A stretch of 64,000 nt of DNA from Pseudomonas versuta (GCF_001294575.1 NZ_CP012676.1:124001-188000), one strand, 5' to 3'; counted from the stretch's first letter, positions 53,821 to 62,713 are shown. Numbers and translations: made by a program. Notes: generated by a model not told the origin, from the letters alone.

Positions 53821-54450
53821 ATGTACTGGACAGAATTTTTGACCGTTGCCCTGATTCATCTGCTGGCGGTGGCCAGTCCCGGGCCGGATTTTGCCGTGGT
53901 GGTGCGTGAAAGCGTGACCCACGGCCGCCGCGCCGGGATGTTTACCGCGTTCGGTGTGGGCACGGCAATTTTTGTCCATGTCGGCTATTCGCTGCTGGGG
54001 ATCGGGATCATTGTCTCGCAGTCGATTGTGTTGTTTAACGCCCTTAAATGGCTGGCAGCTGCCTACCTGCTGTACATCGGGATCAAGGCCTTGCGCGCCA
54101 AGCCTGCGGATCCGGCAGCCGTGGCTGCTTCTTTGCCGGTTGGCGAGCGCACAGCGCGCGGGGCCTTCACGTCGGGCTTTGTGACCAATGGCCTGAACCC
54201 TAAAGCCACGCTGTTTTTCCTGTCGCTGTTTACGGTGGTCATCAACCCGCATACACCGCTGTCAATTCAGGCCGGTTATGGCGTGTACCTGGCGGTCGCG
54301 ACCGGGCTGTGGTTTTGCATGGTGGCCATGCTGTTCAGTCATCAGCGCGTGCGCACCGGCTTTGCCCGCATGGGCCACTGGTTTGACCGCACCATGGGCG
54401 CGGTGCTGGTGGCTCTGGGTGTGAAGCTTGCGTTTACCGAAATGAATTGA
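53821..54450 (+). CDS. LysE-family amino-acid exporter
   Basis: Membrane protein of 209 residues with about six helices. The family signature is SPGPDFAVVVRESVTHGRRAG near residue 20, the G/V-rich third helix, and FTSGFVTNGLNPKATLFFLS in the middle. LysE/RhtB proteins export lysine, arginine, homoserine or threonine; the substrate here is not known. I prefer ATG 53821 over ATG 53809 because GGAG lies six bases upstream. It ends at a CCCGGG-rich hairpin region. Confidence 0.9.
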   Translation: MYWTEFLTVALIHLLAVASPGPDFAVVVRESVTHGRRAGMFTAFGVGTAIFVHVGYSLLGIGIIVSQSIVLFNALKWLAAAYLLYIGIKALRAKPADPAAVAASLPVGERTARGAFTSGFVTNGLNPKATLFFLSLFTVVINPHTPLSIQAGYGVYLAVATGLWFCMVAMLFSHQRVRTGFARMGHWFDRTMGAVLVALGVKLAFTEMN

Positions 54451-54503
54451 TGTTTTTAAGCATAAAAAGCCTGTTCGCCCCCATCGGGTAGCGGGCCCCT
54501 GCC

Positions 54504-54555
54504 GCCCGGGCTTGCCCGCTGTCGCACAAGCCCGGGCTGTCAGACAGCCCGGGTT
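54504..54555. other. Overlapping CCCGGG hairpins between the LysE gene and the DUF1302 gene
   Basis: Three copies of a CCCGGG core form two competing hairpins. GCCCGGGCTTG (54504-54514) pairs with CAAGCCCGGGC (54527-54537), while CCCGGGCTGT (54531-54540) pairs with ACAGCCCGGG (54544-54553) with a three-base loop. The middle copy is shared, so only one hairpin can form at a time. It ends about 100 bases before the DUF1302 ATG. Confidence 0.6.
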
Positions 54556-54560
54556 GCCGG

Positions 54561-54582
54561 CCTCGCGAGCAAGTTCGCTGCC
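54561..54582. repeat. Degenerate REP half
   Basis: CCTCGCGAGCAAGTTCGCTGCC resembles one arm of the CTCGCGAGCAAGCTCGC REP type but lacks the flanking TACA. Confidence 0.5.
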
Positions 54583-54652
54583 GACGATCTTGTCAATTTC
54601 TGGTTTTCCTTCATCCTTGCGGCTCATTGTGCGTGCCCACGGAGAAGTATCG

Positions 54653-56419
54653 ATGTCCTCAGTCAACCGGTTCTGGCGCCAAGTCAAACTGCCGCTGGCA
54701 GTCTGCCTTGTCTCGACGCTCGCCGGGCCCGCCTGGGGCGTGAGCTTTAACATTGGCGAGGTCGAAGGCCAGATCGATTCCGAGCTGTCCATCGGCGCCA
54801 GCTGGTCTACCGCCAAGGCCGATCACAACCTGATCGGTGCCAATAACGGCGGCAAGGGGCAATCGCAAATCTCTGACGATGGTCGCCTTAACTTCAAGCG
54901 CGGCGAAACCTTCTCCAAGATTTTTACCGGCACCCACGGGCTGGAGCTGAAGTACGGCGACAGCGGCCTGTATGTCCGGGGGAAGTACTGGTACGACTTT
55001 GAACTGCAGGATGACAGTCGCCCGTTCAAGCCGGTCAGCGACAGCGGGCGCAAAGCCTCGGCCCAGTCTGCCGGTACGCAACTGCTGGATGCGTTTGTCT
55101 ATCACAACTACGCGATTGCCGATCAGCCCGGCGCGGTGCGCCTGGGCAAGCAGGTAGTCAATTGGGGTGAAAGCGCGTTTATCGGCGGCGGGATCAATGC
55201 CATCAACCCGACCGATGTCGCGGCCTATCGTCGTCCGGGTAGCGAATACAAAGACGGCCTGGTGCCGGTCAACCTGTTTTATATCTCGCAAAATCTCACC
55301 GACAACCTGTCGGCCGAGGCCTTTTATCAATTGGACTGGGAGCAGTCAGAAACCGACAACTGCGGGACGTTTTTCTCGCAGTCCGACGTGACTGCCGACG
55401 GCTGCGACGGCAATTATCGGGTGATGAGCAAGCGCTCGGCGTTGAATGTGGCTGATCTGGCAGCCCTGACTTCAGCGGGTGTCGAGGTCAATGGCGAGGG
55501 CGTACTGGTGCGCCGCGCAGCTGACCGCGATGCGCGCAACAGCGGGCAATTCGGCGTGGCCATGCACTATGCGTTCGAGCCGCTGGATACCGTTTTTGGC
55601 GCCTACTTTATGAACTACCACAGCCGCGATCCGATTCTGAGCGGGCGTGCGGCGGGGCAGTCGGTCTATAACGCGGCTTCGGTTGCAGGCGGGCTGGCTC
55701 CGATGATTGTTGCCGGTAACTCCAGCTATTACGTCGAATATCCCGAAGATATCCGCCTCTACGGGGTGAGTTTCGCCACCACCTTATCCACAGGCTCGGT
55801 GTGGAAAGGCGAGCTGAGTTATCGGCCAAATGCGCCGGTGCAGCTCAACAGCAATGACCTGCTGTACGCCAACGTGACCCTGTTGCCGGGTCTGGCCGAT
55901 GCATCGCCGCTGAGTGTTACTCCGGGGGCTGATTCCCAGGGATATCGGCGCAAGGAGATCACTCAGTTTCAGACGTCTGTGACCCACATCTTCGACAATG
56001 CCATGGGCGCCGACCGGCTGACCCTGATTGGCGAGGTCGGCGTGACCCACGTGGCAGGCCTGGAGGGCGATTCGGGGCTGCGCTACGGCCGTGATCCGGT
56101 ATTTGGAAGCGCCGGCAAGGACGGCTTTACCACGTCTGATTCATGGGGCTATCGCGCACGGGCTGAATGGGCCTACAACAACGTGTTTACCAGTCTCAAC
56201 CTCAAACCCAATCTGGCGTGGTCCCACGACGTCAGCGGTTATTCGCCGGGCCCCGACAATACCTTTGTACAAGGCCGCAAGGCGGTGAGCGTGGGGGTTG
56301 ATGCCGAGTACCAGAACACCTACACCAGCAGTCTGTCGTACACCAACTTCTTTGGCGGGCGTTACAGCACGCTCAGCGACCGCGATTTCATGACGCTGAG
56401 TGTGGGGGTGAAGTTTTAG
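54653..56419 (+). CDS. DUF1302 family outer-membrane-like protein
   Basis: Protein of 588 residues with a signal peptide to about residue 28 (STLAGPAWG/VSF) and a long beta-rich body with repeated aromatic-ended strands such as GLYVRGKYWYDFEL, and a terminal LSVGVKF, as expected for a barrel. DUF1302 proteins in Pseudomonas are usually found beside a DUF1329 outer-membrane lipoprotein, but none is seen here, so this is a solitary copy. Function is unknown; some are induced on fatty-acid or hydrocarbon growth, from memory. I chose ATG 54653, with GGAGAAG upstream; a longer frame would begin 47 residues earlier with Arg/Ser-rich sequence. Confidence 0.88.
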   Translation: MSSVNRFWRQVKLPLAVCLVSTLAGPAWGVSFNIGEVEGQIDSELSIGASWSTAKADHNLIGANNGGKGQSQISDDGRLNFKRGETFSKIFTGTHGLELKYGDSGLYVRGKYWYDFELQDDSRPFKPVSDSGRKASAQSAGTQLLDAFVYHNYAIADQPGAVRLGKQVVNWGESAFIGGGINAINPTDVAAYRRPGSEYKDGLVPVNLFYISQNLTDNLSAEAFYQLDWEQSETDNCGTFFSQSDVTADGCDGNYRVMSKRSALNVADLAALTSAGVEVNGEGVLVRRAADRDARNSGQFGVAMHYAFEPLDTVFGAYFMNYHSRDPILSGRAAGQSVYNAASVAGGLAPMIVAGNSSYYVEYPEDIRLYGVSFATTLSTGSVWKGELSYRPNAPVQLNSNDLLYANVTLLPGLADASPLSVTPGADSQGYRRKEITQFQTSVTHIFDNAMGADRLTLIGEVGVTHVAGLEGDSGLRYGRDPVFGSAGKDGFTTSDSWGYRARAEWAYNNVFTSLNLKPNLAWSHDVSGYSPGPDNTFVQGRKAVSVGVDAEYQNTYTSSLSYTNFFGGRYSTLSDRDFMTLSVGVKF

Positions 56420-56598
56420 GTGTCTGGCCGGGCCGTATCGAGGCGTGTTTGGCTGTCGGCTTTGATATAAATATTTTCACTAAGTTGATTTCTGAAATAA
56501 TACGTGTCATCTATAGCCGCACACAGTCGACGGACTGATCTTGCGCGCCAGCTTGGATGGCGAGTGTTTCCCCCGAATGCCCTTCAGGAGTCAACAAT

Positions 56599-57378
56599 TT
56601 GAACAAGACAGTACTTCTAGGTGCACTGGCCCTGTGCGCTTTCAGTTTTGTGGCCCGCGCCGACGACGCGCCTCTGCGTATCGGTATCGAAGCGTCCTAC
56701 CCTCCGTTTTCGATGAAAACCCCGGAAGGCGAAATCAGCGGTTTCGACTACGACATTGGCAACGCGCTGTGTGAAGAGATGAAAATCAAATGCACCTGGG
56801 TGGTCCAGGAGTTTGACGGCATGATTCCCTCACTCAAAGTGCGCAAGGTTGATGCGGTGCTGTCTTCCATGTCGATTACCGAAGACCGCCTTAAGTCGGT
56901 TGATTTCAGCAAAAAGTACTACCACACGCCCGGCAAGTTCGCGATGAAAGCGGGCAACGTGATCAACGATCCGCTGGTTGATCTCAAGGGCAAGCGCGTC
57001 GGGGTGCAGCGATCTTCGACCTACGACCGTTTTGCCACGCAGAAGCTTGAGACCGCAGGGGTCGTGGTCGTGCGCTACTCGACCCAGAGTGAAGCGTTCC
57101 TGGACCTGGTTTCGGGCCGTCTGGACGCCACGCTCGCAGACATCATCTACACCGATGAAAGTTTCATCAAAACCCCGCTGGGCCAGGGTTACGCCCTTGT
57201 CGGGCCGGACATCAACGACCCTGCTTTCTTCGGTCGCGGCGCAGGCATCGCCGTGCGCAAGGGCGACAAGGCCAACGCCGACCGTTTGAGTGCCGCCATT
57301 GATGCCATCCGCGCCAACGGCAAGTACGAGCAAGTGATGACTAAGTACTTCACGTACGACATCTACGGTCAAAGGTAA
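56599..57378 (+). CDS. Basic amino-acid-binding protein, AotJ/HisJ type
   Basis: Periplasmic solute-binding protein of 259 residues starting at a TTG (56599), which AGGAG (56585-56590) nine bases upstream supports; an ATG-like start at 56557 would put 14 odd residues before the signal. The signal peptide ends around residue 22 (SFVARA/DDA). The mature start LRIGIEASYPPFSMKTPEGE and a motif GVQRSSTYDRFA are typical of the arginine/ornithine/lysine/histidine group (AotJ, ArgT, HisJ). It is the first gene of the transporter operon, separated from the permeases by a GC hairpin with T run. Confidence 0.9.
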   Translation: MNKTVLLGALALCAFSFVARADDAPLRIGIEASYPPFSMKTPEGEISGFDYDIGNALCEEMKIKCTWVVQEFDGMIPSLKVRKVDAVLSSMSITEDRLKSVDFSKKYYHTPGKFAMKAGNVINDPLVDLKGKRVGVQRSSTYDRFATQKLETAGVVVVRYSTQSEAFLDLVSGRLDATLADIIYTDESFIKTPLGQGYALVGPDINDPAFFGRGAGIAVRKGDKANADRLSAAIDAIRANGKYEQVMTKYFTYDIYGQR

Positions 57379-57396
57379 GTAAACCGCCTCCCTGAT

Positions 57397-57429
57397 GCCG
57401 CTTCCTCATGGGGCGGCCGGGGCTTTTTT
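57397..57429 (+). terminator. Internal attenuating hairpin between the binding protein and permease
   Basis: GCCGC and GCGGC form a short stem (57397-57401 and 57413-57417), extended weakly by flanking C and G runs, followed by GGGGC and six T (57424-57429). Such a partial terminator would give more binding protein than membrane subunits. Confidence 0.45.
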
Positions 57430-57465
57430 CGCGCATTTTTTGGCGCACGCTCAAGGAACTTCATC

Positions 57466-58155
57466 ATGCTCCATGGCTACGGATCGAGCATTCTCGAGGG
57501 TGCCTGGCTGACCGTGAACCTGGCCTTGACCTCCATGGCTCTGGCAATAGTCCTGGGCCTGATCGGCGCGATGTTGCGCTTGTCACCGGTCAAGTGGCTC
57601 GCAAGGTCGGGCGAGGCCTACACCACTGTGATCCGGGGTATTCCGGATCTGGTGTTGATTCTGTTGATCTTCTATGGCGGCCAGGACCTGGTGAATCGCA
57701 TCGCTCTGGCCCTGGGTTCCACTGACTATATCGATATCAATCCCTTTGTTGCCGGGGTCTGCACCATGGGCTTCATTTTTGGGGCCTATCTCTCGGAAAC
57801 CTTTCGCGGCGCTTTTATGGCCATCCCTAAAGGGCAGATCGAGGCGGGGCTGGCGTATGGCATGAGCAATGGGCAGGTGTTCTGGCGAATTCTGGTACCG
57901 CAAATGGTCCGGTTTGCATTGCCGGGGTTCACCAATAACTGGCTGGTGCTGACCAAGTCCACGGCGTTGATTTCGGTCATCGGTCTGCAGGACATGATGT
58001 TCAAAGCCAAGAGTGCAGCCGATGCGACCCATGAGCCGTTTACGTTTTTTCTCGCGGTAGCGGGGCTGTATCTGATGCTGACCAGCGTGTCATTGCTGGT
58101 GCTGCGCTTTCTGGGAAACCACTACTCGGCCAGCATAAAAGCCGCCGAGCTGTGA
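57466..58155 (+). CDS. Basic amino-acid ABC importer permease (AotQ/HisQ type)
   Basis: Inner-membrane permease of 229 residues. The first helix follows SILEGAWLTVNLALTSM, and the ATPase-contact motif is AKGQIEAGLAYGMSNGQVF-like (residues about 120-140, KGQIEAGLAYGMSNGQ). Polar-amino-acid permease signature, five helices. ATG 57466 has AAGGAA upstream. The stop is followed 13 bases later by the second permease. Confidence 0.9.
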   Translation: MLHGYGSSILEGAWLTVNLALTSMALAIVLGLIGAMLRLSPVKWLARSGEAYTTVIRGIPDLVLILLIFYGGQDLVNRIALALGSTDYIDINPFVAGVCTMGFIFGAYLSETFRGAFMAIPKGQIEAGLAYGMSNGQVFWRILVPQMVRFALPGFTNNWLVLTKSTALISVIGLQDMMFKAKSAADATHEPFTFFLAVAGLYLMLTSVSLLVLRFLGNHYSASIKAAEL

Positions 58156-58168
58156 TTGGGAGCACCTT

Positions 58169-58867
58169 ATGATTCTTGACTACAACGTGATCTGGGAAAA
58201 CCTGCCGCTGTATTTCGGTGGCGCCCTGGTGACTCTCAAAGTACTGCTGATTTCCCTGTTCTTTGGCTTGATGCTGGCGATTCCGCTGGCGCTGATGCGA
58301 GTCTCTCGATCGCCTTTGATCAACTTTCCGGCCTGGCTTTACACCTATGTCATTCGCGGCACACCGATGCTGGTGCAGCTGTTTCTGATCTATTTCGGCT
58401 TGGCTCAGTTTGAAACTGTGCGCCAAAGCGTGCTTTGGCCATACCTTTCAAGTGCCACCTTTTGCGCGTGCCTGGCATTTGCGATCAATACCGGCGCCTA
58501 CAGTGCGGAGTTGCTAGCGGGCAGTCTGAAGTCCATCCCCCACGGTGAAATCGAAGCGGCTAAAGCCATGGGCATGTCGCGAGTGACCTTGTATCGCCGG
58601 ATTCTCCTGCCCTCGGCCTTGCGTCGGGTATTGCCTCAATACAGCAACGAGGTGCTGATGATGATGCAGACCACGAGCCTGGCTTCGATTGTCACCCTCG
58701 TCGATATCACCGGGGCCGCACGTACGGTCAGTGCACGTTATTACCTGCCGTTTGAAGCGTTCATTACGGCGGCGGTTTTCTACCTGATCCTGACCTTTAT
58801 CCTGACGCGTCTGTTCAAGCTGGCCGAGCGCCGCTGGCTGGCGTACCAGGCACCGCGCAAACATTAA
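58169..58867 (+). CDS. Basic amino-acid ABC importer permease (AotM/HisM type)
   Basis: Second permease of the transporter, 232 residues, starting MILDYNVIWENLPLYFGG. The ATPase-contact loop is PHGEIEAAKAMGMSRVTLY, close to the HisM and AotM signature. It has five hydrophobic segments. GGGAGC precedes ATG 58169. It is followed ten bases later by the aspartoacylase-like gene. Confidence 0.9.
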   Translation: MILDYNVIWENLPLYFGGALVTLKVLLISLFFGLMLAIPLALMRVSRSPLINFPAWLYTYVIRGTPMLVQLFLIYFGLAQFETVRQSVLWPYLSSATFCACLAFAINTGAYSAELLAGSLKSIPHGEIEAAKAMGMSRVTLYRRILLPSALRRVLPQYSNEVLMMMQTTSLASIVTLVDITGAARTVSARYYLPFEAFITAAVFYLILTFILTRLFKLAERRWLAYQAPRKH

Positions 58868-58877
58868 GGGGCGTGTT

Positions 58878-59990
58878 ATGGAGCATATTAAATACCTGTT
58901 GCCGTGGAGTGCCTCGGGCACAGAGCGCCATCTTTCGCTGTTTCGTTTTGGCCAGGGTGCACGCAAGGCTTATATCCAGGCCTCTTTGCATGCCGATGAG
59001 TTGCCGGGGATGCGGGTTGCGGTGGAGCTCAAGCGACGTCTGCTGGAGCTTGAAGAACAAGGCCGTTTGAACGGGGTGATCGAATTGGTGCCGATGGCCA
59101 ACCCCATCGGGATTGCCCAGATGTTCCAGGCGACTCATCAGGGGCGTTTTGAGTTTTCCAGCGGCAAAAATTTCAATCGCGATTTTCCGCTGCTGGCCGA
59201 CGGCGTGGCGGCGCGGGTAGCCGGTCAGTTGGGCAGCGATGCTGGTGCCAATACGGTGCTCATCCGCCGGGCCATGCTGGATGTATTGAGCGAGCAGCCG
59301 GAGCCGGCCTGCGAGCTTGATGGCCTGCGTTGCCTGCTGCTGCGCCATGCCTGTGACGCCGATGTGGTACTGGACCTGCATTGTGATTTTGAGTCGATCA
59401 TGTTGCTGTACGCCTTGCCGCAAAACTGGCCGCGCTTGCGTTCGCTGGCTTCCCGGCTGCACGCAGGCGCTGCCTTGCTGGCTGAAGAGGCGGGCGGCAG
59501 TGCGTTTGATGAAGCCTGCGCGATCCCCTGGTTGCACTTGGCCGAGCGCTTCCCCGAGGCCGATATTGCGATGGCCTGTATCGCCGCCACCATTGAGTTG
59601 CGCGGCATGGCCGACACCGAGTCCGGGCCGTGCGTGGAGAGTGCCGAGGCGATCCTCGGCTATCTGGCCGAGCAGGGGCTGATCAGCGGTGAGTGGCCCG
59701 ATGCACCGGTCGAATGTTGTGAGGCCACGCCGTTTGCGGGCGCCCAGTATGCTTACGCCCCGCACCCGGGGGTGGTGAGCTTTGTGCAGCCGCTCGGGGC
59801 ACGGGTCAAAGTGGGTGATCCGCTGTTTGAAGTGATGGATCCGCTTACCGATCGCCACAGTGTGGTGCGCGCCAGTACCGACGGCATCCTCTATGCCCGC
59901 GAGCGCCTGCGCTTTGCCCAGCCCGGTTTGTGGCTGGCCAAAGTTGCCGGCAATACCCTTATTCGCCAAGGTCGCTTGCTCAGCGACTGA
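58878..59990 (+). CDS. Succinylglutamate desuccinylase/aspartoacylase-family enzyme (AotO-like)
   Basis: Zinc carboxypeptidase-type hydrolase of 370 residues. The metal ligands are visible in SLHADELPGM (His and Glu near 35) and in VVLDLHCDFES (His and Asp near 175). The C-terminal 100 residues form a biotinyl-like barrel (GVVSFVQPLGARVKVGDPLFEV). The gene lies between permease and ATPase genes, as aotO does in P. aeruginosa. It may hydrolyse an N-acyl amino acid or peptide taken up by the transporter, but the substrate is not established. Confidence 0.88.
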   Translation: MEHIKYLLPWSASGTERHLSLFRFGQGARKAYIQASLHADELPGMRVAVELKRRLLELEEQGRLNGVIELVPMANPIGIAQMFQATHQGRFEFSSGKNFNRDFPLLADGVAARVAGQLGSDAGANTVLIRRAMLDVLSEQPEPACELDGLRCLLLRHACDADVVLDLHCDFESIMLLYALPQNWPRLRSLASRLHAGAALLAEEAGGSAFDEACAIPWLHLAERFPEADIAMACIAATIELRGMADTESGPCVESAEAILGYLAEQGLISGEWPDAPVECCEATPFAGAQYAYAPHPGVVSFVQPLGARVKVGDPLFEVMDPLTDRHSVVRASTDGILYARERLRFAQPGLWLAKVAGNTLIRQGRLLSD

Positions 59991-60009
59991 CCCTCAGAGA
60001 GTGGATGTC

Positions 60010-60774
60010 ATGTACAAACTTGAAGTTCAGGATTTGCATAAAAGCTATGGCTCCCATGAGGTGCTCAAGGGCGTTTCGTTGCAGGCGAGGGCGGGTGATG
60101 TGACCAGTATCATCGGCTCCAGCGGTTCAGGAAAAAGCACGTTTTTGCGCTGTATCAACCTGCTGGAGCAGCCGAGTAGCGGCAGTATCGAGCTCGATGG
60201 CGAACCGTTGAGGCTGGTCAATAGCAGGCAGGGCGGGCTTAAGGCCGCCGATCCGCACCAGTTGCAGCGCATGCGTTCGCGGCTGTCGATGGTGTTTCAG
60301 CATTTCAATCTGTGGTCGCACATGAATGCGCTGGAAAACGTCATGGAGGCGCCGGTGCATGTGCTTGGCATGAGTAAGAGCGAGGCTCGGGAGAAGGCCG
60401 GATATTATTTGAACAAGGTCGGCGTGGCGCACCGCATGAATGCCTGGCCGGCCCATATGTCGGGCGGTGAACAGCAGCGGGTGGCAATTGCCCGTGCCCT
60501 GGCCATGGAGCCGCAAGTGATGCTGTTCGACGAGCCGACTTCGGCCCTCGATCCCGAGCTGGTGGGGGACGTGCTTAAAGTGATGCAGGACCTGGCGCAG
60601 GAGGGGCGGACCATGGTGGTGGTCACTCACGAAATGGGCTTCGCTCGTGAGGTTTCCAACCAGTTGGTGTTCCTGCATCAAGGGGTGGTTGAGGAGTGTG
60701 GTGAGCCGCGCAAGGTACTGGCCAATCCTCAGTCCGAGCGCCTGCAGCAGTTTCTTTGCGGCAGTTTGAAATAG
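60010..60774 (+). CDS. Basic amino-acid ABC importer ATPase (AotP/HisP type)
   Basis: ATP-binding subunit of 254 residues. Walker [14 protein letters not shown], signature [15 protein letters not shown] and Walker [18 protein letters not shown] are complete, and the HisP-type [20 protein letters not shown] segment with an extra loop is present. ATG 60010 is chosen; the frame upstream is a shadow of the previous gene. It is the last structural gene of the transporter. The RpiR regulator starts 140 bases later. Confidence 0.93.
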   Translation: MYKLEVQDLHKSYGSHEVLKGVSLQARAGDVTSIIGSSGSGKSTFLRCINLLEQPSSGSIELDGEPLRLVNSRQGGLKAADPHQLQRMRSRLSMVFQHFNLWSHMNALENVMEAPVHVLGMSKSEAREKAGYYLNKVGVAHRMNAWPAHMSGGEQQRVAIARALAMEPQVMLFDEPTSALDPELVGDVLKVMQDLAQEGRTMVVVTHEMGFAREVSNQLVFLHQGVVEECGEPRKVLANPQSERLQQFLCGSLK

Positions 60775-60914
60775 CCGGCGACAGCTTCGGATACACTGCG
60801 GTCGTTAGAAGCCAGGGCAGTCTGTACAGGGCTGAACCGCCAGCAGGCTTGCTCCTGCATGGACCGGTTTCGGGCGCCGCCCCTTTTTTATCCACAGGGA
60901 ATGTTGAGCCGGAT

Positions 60915-61823
60915 ATGCCGAATCCATCCAAAGACACCACGATCTATGCCGCCCAGGTGATGCGCAAGCTGGCGGAGATCGTGCCCGAGTTGCAGCCTTC
61001 ATTGCGTAAGGTCGCCGATTTTATCCTGCGTCATCCGCTGCGCGCCGCAACCCTGACGATTGAGGAGATGGCACACGAGACCCGTACCTCGCCAGCGGCA
61101 GTCAACCGCCTGGCAAAGGCCTTGAATCTGGGCGGCTACAGCGGGATGAAGGCCGAACTGGTGGCGACACTGCAACAAGTGGTATCGCCCGTCGACAAGC
61201 TGCGCAATGAACTGGCCCATCGGCCGGACGGTGCGTTTGGCCTGCATGAGCAGATTCAGAGTGCCAGCAGCAATCTGGCCACGGCGGCGGCCAACAACCA
61301 TCCGGACACCTTTGAAGCGTTTGTCAGCCATCTGATCAAGGCGCGCAAAATCTACATTCTGGGTTTTGGAAACAGTGTTTACTTCGCTGGCCTCGCAGCC
61401 TCGACCCTGACTCCGTTTTGTGCCGATGCCACCGCTATCAGTATGGAAGGCGGTAATGAAAACGCGGCCTATCGTCTGGCTGCGATCACCGATCAGGACG
61501 TTTTACTGGCGATCTCTCTGCCGCGTTACTCCATCGATACTCTGCAGCTTTCGCGTTTCGCCAATGAGCGCGGTGCCACGGTGCTGGCCATTACCGATTC
61601 GCCAGCCTCGCCTCTGAGCAGCATTGCAAGGCATGTACTGTTCGCTCCGGCTGACCACCCGGTGCTGACCAGCTCCAGTATCGCCGTGCTGGCCTTGATC
61701 GAAGGTCTGGTGGCGGGCGTCATGGCGCGCAACAAGGAGGCAGTCAAACTGGCGACAGAGCTGACAGAAAGTGTGATGTCTTATCTGCATATTCCTGTCG
61801 GTAGCAAATTGCCTAAAAAGTAA
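60915..61823 (+). CDS. MurR/RpiR-family transcriptional regulator
   Basis: Regulator of 302 residues with an N-terminal RpiR helix-turn-helix (LTIEEMAHETRTSPAAVNRL near 50) and a C-terminal SIS domain (residues 130-260, FGNSVYFAGLAASTL, LLAISLPRYS), which binds phosphosugars in many family members. Here it stands where ArgR follows aotJQMOP in P. aeruginosa, so it may control the transporter, with an unknown ligand. ATG 60915 lacks a strong ribosome site, but no better in-frame start exists close by. Confidence 0.88.
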   Translation: MPNPSKDTTIYAAQVMRKLAEIVPELQPSLRKVADFILRHPLRAATLTIEEMAHETRTSPAAVNRLAKALNLGGYSGMKAELVATLQQVVSPVDKLRNELAHRPDGAFGLHEQIQSASSNLATAAANNHPDTFEAFVSHLIKARKIYILGFGNSVYFAGLAASTLTPFCADATAISMEGGNENAAYRLAAITDQDVLLAISLPRYSIDTLQLSRFANERGATVLAITDSPASPLSSIARHVLFAPADHPVLTSSSIAVLALIEGLVAGVMARNKEAVKLATELTESVMSYLHIPVGSKLPKK

Positions 61824-61996
61824 AATTTGTGCGGGCAGGGTGCATCGGTTTGTGGGCAGGCGATCAGGCGACTATCGTTTGTGGAGTACGAATATGAGCG
61901 GCCTGAGGAATTTTTACCGTTGGTCGCGTTCCAACGCCCTACAGAGGTCCAATGCCAACGACCTTTGCCTCCAGAAAGACTGACAGGAGCTTCACC

Positions 61997-62713
61997 ATGT
62001 TCACCTCGCGTCGTTTGATTATTGCCGCAAGTGCCATTGCCTTGCTGGCAGGCTGCGCCTCGCCCAACCCGTATGACAATCAGGGCCAGGCCTCTTCGGG
62101 CATGAGCAAAACCGCTACCTACGGTGGTCTGGGGGCTTTGGCCGGTGCTGTTGCCGGGGCTGCCATCGACCATAACAACCGTGGCAAGGGCGCTTTGATC
62201 GGTGCCGCCGTGGCTGGTCTGGGGGCCGCAGGTTATGGCTACTATGCCGACAAGCAGGAAGCTGCATTGCGCGCGAGCACGGCCAACACCGGGATTGAAG
62301 TTCAGCGCCAGGGCGACAACATCACCCTGGTGATGCCGGGTAATATTACGTTTGCCACCAGCTCGGCGAACATCGCTCCCAGCTTCTACCAGCCGCTGAA
62401 CAACCTGGCCAATTCGCTGAAGCAATTCAATAACCAGAACCTGATTCAGATCGTGGGCTACACGGACAGCACCGGGAACTACAACTACAACATGCAGTTG
62501 TCCCAACAGCGTGCGCAAAGTGTGGCGACCTATCTGACCTCTCAAGGGGTCAGCGGTCAGTACCTGTCGGTCAGCGGTAAAGGTCCGGCCGACCCGATCG
62601 CCAGCAACGCCACACCTGACGGCCGTGCTCAAAACCGCCGCGTTCAGATCACCCTGGCACCGATTCCGGGCGTGAACTACCAGCAGCAAGGGCAGGTTCA
62701 GCAGTACCCTTAA
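61997..62713 (+). CDS. OmpA-family lipoprotein (YiaD-like)
   Basis: Outer-membrane lipoprotein of 238 residues. The lipobox LLAGC puts the lipid on Cys20. A glycine-zipper region (GGLGALAGAVAGAAIDHNN, about 50-90) precedes an OmpA C-terminal domain (residues 120-225) with the peptidoglycan-binding signature FATSSANIAPSFYQPL, VGYTDSTGNYNYN and NAT--GRAQNRRVQI. It links the outer membrane to peptidoglycan. AGGAG precedes ATG 61997. A terminator shared with convergent yhcB follows. Confidence 0.93.
   Translation: MFTSRRLIIAASAIALLAGCASPNPYDNQGQASSGMSKTATYGGLGALAGAVAGAAIDHNNRGKGALIGAAVAGLGAAGYGYYADKQEAALRASTANTGIEVQRQGDNITLVMPGNITFATSSANIAPSFYQPLNNLANSLKQFNNQNLIQIVGYTDSTGNYNYNMQLSQQRAQSVATYLTSQGVSGQYLSVSGKGPADPIASNATPDGRAQNRRVQITLAPIPGVNYQQQGQVQQYP

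Noticed and set aside
56475..56501. Possible sigma-70 promoter (TTTTCA and AATAAT) before the amino-acid-binding gene
   Set aside because: Spacing is short or the -35 match weak; several equal alternatives exist in this AT-rich stretch.
60838..60864. CAGCAGGCTTGCTCCTGC as a REP element
   Set aside because: Only a short imperfect resemblance to the REP arm, with no partner or TACA end.
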